Below are positions 12,481 to 23,800 of a stretch of 64,000 bases of DNA, piece by piece (within the stretch, counting starts at the first letter, position 1; every line of letters starts with the position of its first letter). The notes below the pieces were generated by a model, which saw nothing but the letters and a program-made list of their open reading frames with translations, was not told where the DNA came from and searched no databases. The position numbers and the translations under genes were made by a program. Source of the DNA: Paragordius varius (taxonomy: Eukaryota > Nematomorpha); assembly GCA_964247055.1 (NCBI GenBank), contig OZ176052.1, positions 1,054,001 through 1,118,000 of the forward strand, written 5' to 3'.

Positions 12481-13408
12481 TAATCAAGCCATATGATGCA
12501 TATTTTTCAATTAAGTGAAATATTATGGATGATATTAAAGTTTTATATAATTAATTTTTTCCATTTTTCCATTGTAATGTTAGTATTACTAGATAGTAAT
12601 TACTCTTTTTATTGACCCATTTTTAATTCAGCCCATTTAGCCGAATTTCTCATTTAAAGGCATAGTTTTTTTAAAAACTATGTAATTGTATTAATTTTTT
12701 ACATTCGATGTTACTATGTTAGTATTGCTATATAGAGAATATTTTTATGCGCATCTACCCAATTTTATGAGATTCAGATAACTGTACACCTCAACAAACG
12801 ATTATGCCTAAATTGATATTAACTGAATATCGTATTATTATAAGGCCGCCTTGTTTTTAAAAATTAATTTATCTAAATATAAAAGTATAGAAGCTATTTC
12901 AAGGCAAGTTAAAAATCAGATTTATATTCTATAATTTGCTTTCACCATTTGACAAAAAATTTGCCAATTTTATTTCACATTTAAAAATATTGGCTTGTTG
13001 CTACACAATAAAATATTAAAAATATTGGTATTTGTATGCTTTGAAAAATATTAAACAAATAATTTTACCGCGCGGTGGTAAAGGTAGGAAATTAAAAATA
13101 TTTTTACCCACCTTTATTTTAGTTTTGCTCTTTCTCCCCATACAAAAGATTCTATTCTTATGGCAAAAACTAGATGATCGTTTTTATCTATTTTCTTTTA
13201 TTAATTGGGTAAAGAAAAGATAGAATAGATTTCTGCCTAATTATTATTAATGAAATCAGCCATTGCTTTTTCATAACTATACAATTTTTTATTATAATAT
13301 ATATTTGTAATGACAACAGTTAATAAATATAACATCTCTTCTAATTTTTGATATATCTTTTTCGGAATTTTAAAAATCCACATATCCCTCTTTTTAAAAC
13401 TCGGGAAA
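12481..13408. other. Intergenic, upstream of the class C GPCR
   Basis: This is AT-rich sequence with no convincing gene. It should contain the promoter of the receptor gene, but no clear TATA or initiator could be singled out against the AT background. Confidence 0.4.
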
Positions 13409-16400
13409 ATGGTGGCGTTTTACCTGTTACAATGCAATAAAATGACAAACTTATTGGTCTTCAGGAGTTTTACTTACCTTATTTTCTGGATCTATTCTTT
13501 GTGGAGCGATAAAACAGTCGTTGAAAGTCGATACCTTAGAAATTTTCCAACGAGTCAGCTGGTCAGTTTAGGGGACCTGAATATAGGCGCCCTCTACGAA
13601 ATTTATGAACGGAATGCCGAACGCGGTGTAATGTGTAGCAACTCCTACAACGATTATTCCATAGTTAATGCACTGAGCATTGTATATACATTGGGGGTTT
13701 GGAATGAACGATTATTCCAACCCGAATACAACCTTACCATTGGGTACGTTATGTTACCTACCTGTCGTAAACAGGGTACTTCACAGGTAATAATTTTAAA
13801 CATGTAAAAAATTAAACAAATTTAAGGATTGAAAACAAAATAAAGGTGGCAAATAGTTTTTGCAAAGACAACAATTTTTTAAAACTTGATTTTTTTCTCT
13901 CCCAATTGCCAAATATATACATTGTGGTACTATCTTAAATCTTTCCATCAAATCGATCGGTTAAAGGACTTTTTTATAATTTTTATTTAAAAAGTTTTTA
14001 CGTTTTGTTTTCATTTTAATTTTTACTGTATTTTCCATGTAATTGTTCCCTTTTTTGTAAACCATATTGTAAGGCCGTAATCGTTCAAATTAAAATATAT
14101 AAGCTTTAATAGGGTCAAAAACCTTCTATTGAAAAATAAAAATAATAATTAAATTTTTTAAGTGTTAGTTATTTTTTAACAACAAATAGTTTGATCCATT
14201 TCTATAATTTATCTCATGTAATAAACATAGGAAACCATATTAACTGCTTACGTTTTTAAGCGGCCATACTATGAAAGGCATAATATCTGTGACCTAACTA
14301 CATATATTATAAAGTTAGGTTATAACTACCAGGTGTAGTCATAAGTTATTACCGGTTTAACTAAGAGAAGGCGGTGATGAAAAATGCACCGACGATTAAT
14401 TTGATATAAGTCTTATATCATGCATTAAATTACGAACATAAATTGAGTCAACCAAAAGATAGCGTCTTGCCTGAAAAACATTTACACAACTTATTGCTTT
14501 TCTCAGTAAGTTCAGAAGAAAAAGGATGTTAAAATCATCATTTGTTTGGAAAAACATATGGTGAACATGCCCGCTCTATTGATTGAAACATGTACATAGT
14601 TTCGAAAATTCAAAAGTTGTGATTTCGATGCGAAAGACAGTCGGTACTTTGGCAGCAAGCTATTGGATGATGATCCAACTCAACCCAAGAGCAATTGTCA
14701 GAAGCCTATCACAAAAAACACTCAGCAGATGTCTACGAGCAACGATAAAGACCAATAAACTCGGTAAAGGCACAAAATTTGGATCAGAAATCGCAAAGTG
14801 ACTATTTCATTGAATTGTGAGATTATTTAAGATGTGGCGTTTATTTGCAAATTTAAGCGAAAAATGTGGTTTTCAACTCGCCACCGGTCTATCAACACTA
14901 AAGCCAAATCAATTCGGTAAAACCATGTATGTCTGGGGGGACCAGAGGGGTTTTGTATATTACCAGTTTTGGAAGCCTAGTTTAACCGATGCACAACGGC
15001 ATCGCTAACAAATGTTTGATTTAAACCATGTATTAATCGAAAAAGACCAGGATTGACCAGAAGACAAGGCAAATTATTTTGCATGACAATGCTCCGTCTC
15101 ACACAGCAAAATTAGTTAAAGACACCTTAAAATCGGTTCGTTGGGAAACTCTTGCATTCGTATCCGACGTACTCTTCAGACCTGGCGCCATTTGACTAAT
15201 AGCTCTTTGAATCAATGGGGCACCCCCTCGCAGAATAGCACCTCAATAATTTTGAAGATGTTGGAAAATGGCCTGACAAATGGTTTGCCAAAAAGACAAT
15301 CAGTTGGGACAGCATTCATTTATTAGCTGAAAGATGGGAAGAAAATATGTAGAAGCTGGAAAATTTTCTAATAAAATAAAAACCGTTTTTTAAGATAATA
15401 CAGTTTTCGTAGTAAAAAAATTGGTAAATATTTGAATAGTACTATTTAATTAAATCTTCATTCCCCTACTATGTGTATTATGCCAGTTTCATTTAAGAGC
15501 CCTTTAAATAATAAATTTTTAAATGCAAATTGTTTCTGATTAGATTCAATGCATCATATTGAATTCAATCAAAGATCGTATCCATTTACGCGGAATAATT
15601 GGGCCAACATCTAGTTATGAAAGTAGATTTATTTCACCCTTTTTGGGTTTTCACGAAATACCTCACATTAGCCCTGAAGTTAACTCTGCAAGCTTAACGG
15701 GACGAGCGTAAGTGTCATAATTACAAATATAAAATGAATAAAAGCATATATATATAAGAGACGCTGCGCGGTTATTTATAACTCGAATATATCATTATGT
15801 ATTAGTTGATAATAATGTTCTTTTCTATAGATCTTTTACCATTTTTACAAAAAATAACATCAATATTGTGTTTGTAGGGTTATAAATAAGTTATGGGGAT
15901 ATGTATCTTACAACTTATAAAATGACTAATTGATATTTATCCGTTATCGTAAATTATATTATGGTATTAACCCATGTTACATATTCTCTTTACTATTTAG
16001 TTATGAATATCTGTTTACCATTATCACCAATCAGGAAGTTTATTTGAACGGAATCCTTGATTTATTCCAATATTTTGGATGGAATCAATTTACCATTATA
16101 TATTCGGAGTATCCTTTTTATCATTGGTTCGTACAACAATTGAATCAACGAACCCCTAACCTAAAAATGTGTATACTAGATACTATCATGATACCTTTTG
16201 AGATTATTTTTACGCAAACATATTCAAAAAAATCGCCCAGTATTGAAGAATCTTTCAGGGAACTGCTTCAAAGACCAGGGCCCCAGTTAGTTGTACTTGT
16301 TTGTTCTCTCAACCATCTCCTGTATAGCTTAGTGCGCTTAAAAGAACTTAGTGCTGAAATTGCGTATAACAAGCAGTTGTTATTTGTTGGCTTGGACACC

Positions 16401-18706
16401 TGGCCTTCGACCTACAACCTACGTCTGTATAATTTGACCGATTTCGCAGCTGGCTCCATAGTTATATATGACATAACGACGGATAGTAATTCGTTTCGGG
16501 ATTGGTTAAAGAAATTATCATCTATGAATACGTCCTTGACCCAATACCCCTGGGTTTCTCACCTCGATGCCAACTTACAGGGGCTGAGTGAAGAGGGTCT
16601 TTCCTCCATAGTTGATGACAGAGTCTCAACTAACATAGATGCGGCTACGGCCATGCTCTATGCCATAGATGATATTATACGTGGGGAATGTAAGAGGTTT
16701 GTCAGTCAACCCAATGCTTCTCCGAACAAGAGCGAATTAGTTTCATGTGTTTACGCAGCCAATCTCCGTAATTACATCCTTAATGTCAGTTTTAACGGAC
16801 TTACGGGGCACGTGAGTTTTGGTCGGTCAAGACCATTGGAGACCGATGATCGTTTCACGCTAAGCTATGGAAACTATTTACAAATCGGTCATCAAAACAA
16901 TTATAGCTTAGGTCGTCATGGGCAGCTGCTGGAGAATCGAACCGTTATCATTAGTCGACCCTTTGTTTGGAAGAATTATTCGTTTGCTACGCAAATTGAA
17001 GCACCCCCATTCCGATGCACTCCACCCTGTAAACCTTTTGAACAAATGGTAACGCGTGACAAAGTATGTTGTTGGGGTTGTCGCACATGTGGAAGGCGAC
17101 AAATTTTTACACCGCCTGAGGCGTTAGCTAATAATAGCTTTAATCCTTGTATGTCATGTCCGCCATTTACATGGCCCGTATTTAATCTCACGTATTGTCG
17201 AGCCTTACCCATTGCACATGTCAACAGTGTTAGATGGTATCCTTTTTTAGTGTTTCTTGGAGTCCTGGGGCTTTTACTAGTCATTATACTTCTCATATAC
17301 TATGTAATCTATCGGAACACGGTCAAATATCAATTCGAGTACCGTCCCTTGCTTTATGCGCAATACTTAGCAATACTGTTGGGATTCATAGCACTTTTCC
17401 TGTTAATTTCAAATCGACCCAATCCACGTATTTGTGGAAGTGCTACTTTCCTGTATCTTATAACTGTAGCTTTGATACTGGGCGTTATATTGGCAAAACA
17501 ATACATTATATTACGGAAACAGAGGGCTAAGGGAAAATCAGCCAGATCAATTGAAAAAATGGGATTTGTCTTGTTGCTTATCATTGTCATTGTGCAGGTA
17601 TTAATTTTCTTCTATGATAAAACATTTATTTTAAATGAGGAAAAGAGTTTTTTTATTATTCTTGTTTACGAAACATAGGTGCCAAATTTGTGTTATTATT
17701 AATAACTTATTTTCTCTATTTTTTTCACATCTAGATAATTTGGATAATCTTGGATTTTGCCGATGGCACCTCGTCCTATAAAGTTGAAATAGTTCCAGAT
17801 AGTTTTCTTACGTTTCTGGACACGGCCAGAACAAATATTATAAATGCATCGGCCACAACTACGCCGATAGTAAAACGAACTTGGATAGCAAGGTTACAGG
17901 AAAGGTTTGCAATGGCCGAAAGCGCCGCACAAACGCAAGAATTTTGCATGCCTTATTTGTGGCCTGCTGAATTACTCATCTTGGGTATCATGTATCATTT
18001 GGTGCTTATAGTCATCATTTTGATACAGAGTGTCATCCTTTATCAAACATTTTTCCAGCGCTACAAGGAGATTAATAAGTTACAAGCTCAAACTATCATA
18101 ACTATACTCTCGTACGTGGTTGGTGTCCTGTTTTATTACATATGGGTCGGGCTTAGGGCTCACATATGCATATTGCTAGTGTTTTGTATCATTCTTTTCA
18201 CTCAACTCTATTTTGCGTTTGCCATTTCCAACGTACTTCGCGGCGGTCAACGTGTTCCCATGACAACCTCAGGAGCAGGGGGTGGCGGAACTGCCAATAG
18301 TATTCCTAACAGACCCTTAACGCCCCGAAAAAATTACCCGTCTAGCATGAATAGCGATACTAAAATAGGAGTAGACGACGTCTCACCTCTAAATGATAAC
18401 ATGAACAATAACATAGCTACTAATCAGCCTGGAGACCTAGACTTAATATCAGACCCCCAAATAATTGATCAGAAAAATATGGAAAAAGCAGGGATGATGG
18501 AAAATGAAATGGTTTACGGTGCCGATTATGGGGAGGAGCCCAATGAACAAAAAAATGAAAATGAAAAAGATGAAATAGCTATTCATGATTATGATGATAA
18601 TTCCACAAACACGAAAAATGTCGCAGTTGGTGACACAGTATTAACTGCTAATGATGAAAAAATTAATGATATTAAAGGCATTGATGATAAGAAGAAAATG
18701 GATTGA
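13409..18706 (+). CDS. Class C GPCR, metabotropic-glutamate-receptor-like, 4 exons
   Basis: Exons fit at 13409-13786, 15544-15707, 16001-17597 and 17735-18706, all GT-AG and in phase, for about 1,035 aa. The order is a hydrophobic leader (residues 12-32; an ATG at 13442 is an alternative start), a Venus-flytrap domain (SLGDLNIGALYEIYE in exon 1; RGIIGPTSSYESRF in exon 2; rest in exon 3), a Cys-rich NCD3G-type domain (PPCKPFEQ, CCWGCRTC), seven membrane helices split between exons 3 and 4, and an Asp/Asn/Glu-rich tail of about 150 aa. The Cys-rich domain excludes GABA-B and points to mGluR-like receptors, which signal through G proteins at the plasma membrane. The ligand is unknown: the mGluR pocket segment after the serines (YSATS) reads ISPEVNS here. 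A dead mariner and a MITE-like remnant lie in intron 1. AATAAA occurs near 18930. Confidence 0.85.
13804..14028. mobile_element. Decayed copy of the palindromic TA-flanked MITE
   Basis: The right end (TTTACGTTTTG...ATTTTTACTG at 14028) matches the consensus arm of the family seen at 22492-22777. The left part is recognisable only by AAAGACAAC near 13865. It lies in intron 1 of the class C GPCR gene, starting about 18 bp after the exon 1 donor. Confidence 0.45.
14327..15440 (+). mobile_element. Dead mariner transposon (D34D-type) in a GPCR intron
   Basis: Decayed transposase is readable on the plus strand from about 14390 to 15355: an HTH-region segment (DDDPTQPQEQLSEAYHKKHS in one frame), VWGDQRGFVYYQFWKP near 14930, the second catalytic segment HDNAPSHTAKLV near 15085, and LAPFD followed by LFESMG near 15180, where mariner transposases have LAPSDYHLF. 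This fits a D34D catalytic triad. There are several stops and frameshifts, including two adjacent stops just after LAPFD. Imperfect terminal inverted repeats appear at about 14329-14358 (GGTGTAGTCATAAGTTATTA) and 15402-15440. It is in the same orientation as the host receptor gene. Confidence 0.85.
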
Positions 18707-18819
18707 AATGAAAATAGACATTAGGTAAATAGGTGGAAATGTATGTCCCTTATAAATATTCTTCCATAGCTAATCCTATTTTTTTGACCAAATATCTCTT
18801 TTTATGTTTGTGATACCTA

Positions 18820-18822
<3 letters not shown>

Positions 18823-18851
<29 letters not shown>
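18823..18851. repeat. (TA)n microsatellite
   Basis: A pure alternating TA run in the 3' flank of the class C GPCR gene. Confidence 0.9.
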
Positions 18852-18853
<2 letters not shown>

Positions 18854-19261
18854 GAGATATTCATTCATAATTATACAATGTGATTTTTATCAAAAAATTT
18901 TAATTTATAATTTAATTATTATTACAAAATAATAAATTCTTTATTGTGAATTTAGTTTATCCTATAGTATCTAACGTAACTCATACCAAAATGTCTAACT
19001 TATAACAATAAAAATTGCAAATAAAAAATACAGGATAACTTATGAATTGGAAAAAGTATCTGGCTTAATATAGTGAATGAGTTTAACTATAAATCACTCC
19101 CCATCATTGATTTGTTTTTCTTTTTGATTCCATTATCTTTCCAATTCTCAAATACATATTTATCATTATATTTTTAATTCCTTCTCTCGTAATTTCTATA
19201 CAATTTTTTTGGATTTCAAAATCCATATGACTCATATTAAACTAGGAAATAATTTTACTTA
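18852..19261. other. Short intergenic gap between two receptor genes
   Basis: This contains the likely polyadenylation region of the GPCR gene (AATAAA near 18930) and the 5' flank of the GABA-A receptor subunit gene. No other feature was seen. Confidence 0.4.
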
Positions 19262-20771
19262 ATGAATCACATTGAATGGATTTTAGTCTTGTTATCAATT
19301 ACAACTTTTGAATTCCATATTACAGCAGTTGCCATATCAGACCTTACACCTATAAAATTTAATGGGTTTTTCCTCGATGTTTTGGGTAAAAAAAGTTTGA
19401 GCATTGATAAAAGTAAACTTATAACCAATAGTATCGCCAATGTTTCTGTTACAAATGGAGGAGGGAGTCTTACAAGGAGAGATGGAAAAAAAGTTTCTTT
19501 GGCTGTAAAACAGCCATCTTATCAAAATAAATATGTTGCCCCCAGACGCATTTTAAAGCTTCGGAAAGACAACTCCACCTCTCTTAAATTGCTATCCAAA
19601 AATAAAGATCCTAAAATTTTCAAAAGTTCGACCAAAATCCCTGATAATACCATAGGAACTACTGGTAAAATTTTTATGAATTAGTTTTTCTATTTTTATA
19701 TGACAATAATAATTAATTGAGATTATACAGACAAAAAAAACATTAAGATAATTATTTTCAAAAGACCGCTGTACCATTTTAAACTTGTGATTTTTTTGAG
19801 TATATCTCATTTTAAGTATGTAATGAATTGGCAGGTAACACAATCAATTATATATATTATAATTATACTTAAATAATTTATAAAGGTTTATAAACCCTAA
19901 GTATAGAAATCTTTCTTTTGAATAAGATATATGTGGCTTTATGCTTTTACGTTTTGTCTGTATAAATAACTAATTCAATTTTTATTGTAATTAAATATGG
20001 TTTTTTTCGCGGGTTAGATCCCTCTGAAACATTAGCACATTTAAATCACAGTATAAATGCTTCTCCTTTTGTACCAGCAAAACATACAGATGGAACATTT
20101 GAAATATCCAACATTCTAAAATCCTTATTAGAGACTTATGATGTACGATTAAGACCCAATTTCGGCGGTATCTAATTAATTTTATTATAAACTAAAAAAT
20201 GTATCAATTTTTTTAACGAAAGTTTCAATATAAAATATTATTTTCTTAGCTCTTAAATTATAATTTAAAAAAAATAATCCAAATACTTCTTGTATCGCTT
20301 ATTAATTTTGTAAATATATTGTTCAAAATAAATTATGATTTTGATTGGTTTTTGCTAATTGGATTTTACGCTTGATTTAAGATTCCGTATGCTACGAAAC
20401 ACACATTAATCACAACACGTAAATTTGCATATCAAAATTAATAATTATATATATAGGAAATTGATTATAAAAAAAATTAAAAAATCTATAAAATCCGAAA
20501 ATATTTATGCAGAAATAATAAGAAAAAATTAATTAATTTGCATTTTTCTCACATTAACAAAATAATAAACGAATTGAGTGAAATAACTATTTTGCTTAAT
20601 TTCGATAATCTACTGAAATCTTTAATATTTGTTGCCAAGTAAATTAATATCAAGCACAAGTTAGATAAAATGAAAATTTTGTCATTATAATGATAGATTT
20701 TTAGTAATTTTGTCATTTCATTGTCACATATCTCTCCAAACAAATCACAAGACGTTAAATCAAATTTTTGG

Positions 20772-20816
<45 letters not shown>

Positions 20817-23800
20817 TTAAAAAGGTTTATATTATATAGCATTATGATTTATACATTTTCTTGTATATATAAATCTCAGGGGATCCAGTTTATGTGGGAA
20901 TTTCGCTACGCATCTCAAATTTTGATAGTATGTCAGAAGTCAATATGGTATACTTGCTGTTCTTATTTATAATGTCATTTATTGTTTTTTATCTATTATA
21001 TACAAGTGTTTACATAAAGTATTTGGTGGTTTTGAAAAAATAGCTATCTATAATTATAGGATTAGCTAAATATTTGGGATTTTTAAGGTTTTTCACTTTT
21101 TACTAATACCTCCATTTAATTAATTGTCTTAAAACCACCCTTTGGTAGTTAATTATTTATTGCTTTAAAACTTTAATTTTCTAGAAAGTCTATTACAGCA
21201 TTTTTATAAAATCATCTGGTCTCAGGGTATAAAAAATTAATATCCAGCGTTTTCGTATTGGAACTACTACTGGGTTTTAAAATTTAGCAATAGATAGTGA
21301 GACATTTTGGCCATGTCGCATGTTTATAAAACAAATCGAATCAAATCGTCGTAAACTAATGTCAAAAATGATTTTAATTAAAAAGAGTTAAGTTAGGTTA
21401 TTGAAATGACAGGAAAATATTATTTTTAATTGATGTAAAATAAATATTTGTTTTTATTACTGGTTAATTTTTAGTATTTGAAAATATATTATGTAAAAAA
21501 CAAAGGAGTGGCCATTGATATTTTCTTCCATGTAATAGTATTAACAATTTAACCCTAAAACTGATATTTATGAAGGGCGCGGTTTCGTTAGGAAAACGAT
21601 AGTCCAGTTCAATTTTATAATTATTATTTTTGCCACTTGATAGAAGTTTTTTAATGTTTTATCTTTATGCCGGCACCTATTTTTAAATAATCCCTAACAA
21701 AATTTGTTAGATTAAATGTTTCCGATTGTATCTTGGTTTTGGATTATTAATTTTCGACTCTAACTCTTAAACATTGCCATGATATGGCTTTGTCTAACAT
21801 TATTTTTCATAAATTTTAGTCATCAAATACAGTATGAGTAAATATACATTGCTAGTTTTTCATTTAGCATTGATTACTGGATAGTATTTACAGTAATAAG
21901 CAATATTTTAGCCTAAAAGCGAGAAAAAATAAATAAATTTTTAATGGTTTTTCCTTATTATAAGGGCTCCAGTACCCCTGCCTTGTTACAGTAAATATTG
22001 AAATTATACGGATGAAACGGCAAAATAAAGACAAATTTTTTTTACAAAAAACATCCCCATACTTTTTTAAGCTGGGATTATTGCTATCATAATTCATCGT
22101 TTTAGGTTGCAAAATAAGGAGTAGCGACGAAATGGATAATTTCTCAATTACATAATAATTGGGAAATTATAAAGTTTATTTAGAAATATCGGGATTCAAA
22201 AAGTATGGTTGTTATATAAAAAAGATGATTGTCTTTTAATTTCTACATTTTGTCCGTACAATTTAAATTTTTCCTGTAAATTTATAAATATCACTCTAAA
22301 CCTAAAATGCTTTTAACTTTAAAAACAATGACCTTATGGGAAATTCGAAAAAAGTGCCTGAATAACCAGCATAAAATAAGCCTATATTCCCCTTTTCTAA
22401 GAGAGCTTATAAACGACATTTTTAAAAAAAAACATATTCATAATTTTAGATATGAAATTAAAATATTTTAAAGCTCTTAATTTTATTTTTACAGTAATTG
22501 AAATTATACGGACGAAACGTAAAAATATAAAGACAAATAGTTTTACTTAAAAACAACCATACTTTTTAAAACTTTAATTTTTCTCATAAAAGCTATTTAG
22601 TTACAATTGTAAAATCTAGAATTGATTGTGTTAATAATATATATCCCTACGTTTTGACATTTGGAACAATGAGTTATATTGAAATAAATCAAAATTTAAA
22701 TAGTATGATTGTCTTTTTTAAAAAAATATTTGTCTTTATATTTTAACATTTTGTCCGTATAATTTCAGTTTTTACTGTATATTTATAAAATAGGATTATA
22801 CAATAACGCTTTTGTTGTACCAATATTGGCGCGATGACAGACTAGATTGGGGAGGGAATCCAAATACCAGAATATCTTTGCCAGCTTCAGTTTCAGAAGC
22901 CATTTGGGTCCCGGACACCTTTATAGCTAATGATAAAAATTCTTTCCTGCACGAAATCACTGAAACCAATAAACTTATATGGCTGTATGGAGACGGTACA
23001 ATTATCTATGGGTTAAGGTAGTGTAATTTCACATTTTAATATGTGGTTAAAAACTTTTCAGGTTTAACTTATAATTCTGCCACTGTAAAAAGAGATTTGA
23101 AATTATACATTATAAAGTAACTCTTGTTTGTTTTATATTATCTAAAAGATTCACTACAACGTTGGCATGTATGATGAATTTGCGAAATTATCCATTGGAT
23201 GAGCAAAATTGTACCGTAGAGATAGAAAGCTGTAAAATTTTTACACTTTTATTATTATTGAATATCAATATTTTTAGGTGCTTAATATACAGTAAAAACA
23301 AAAAATGGCCATATTAAAAAACATTTAATAAACACTTTATTGTTGGCCAATAAAATTTTTGCCAAATTATTTTAACAAGTAAAGCTAAAAGGAAAGAAAA
23401 GGGCAGACGACGAGTTGTTATAAATTTGAATGGAGGAGTTATTAAAAACTTTTTTAATACCCTTTAAGATTTATAGTCTGCTTACCTACCTATTGTGTTA
23501 AATAAATATTTTAATTTTACAAAAGATGGTTACACAACCTCAGACGTCATAATGTATTGGCATGGGAATGAATCGGTTCAAGGCTTAAATGAAATGAGTG
23601 TATCTGTGTTTGATCTTAAAGATCACAATGTTATAACCACGTTAGAATCTTTACCCACAGGTAATTGGCAATTCTAAATTTTATGGATATGGATATTGTA
23701 AAAAGATTTAAAATACATAACAAGTTAAAGGAAATTTTTCATCTTCTTTTGAATTAAGCCTTATGCATTTTCTTTTATACCGCCCAAAATTGGGGTCCGA

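Noticed and set aside
16908-17590. Minus-strand and alternative-frame open readings over the GPCR
   Set aside because: They are shadows of exon 3, whose plus-strand frame encodes clear class C GPCR domains.
13409-18706. GABA-B receptor as the identity of the class C GPCR
   Set aside because: GABA-B receptors lack the nine-cysteine domain, which is present here as PPCKPF...CCWGCRTC.
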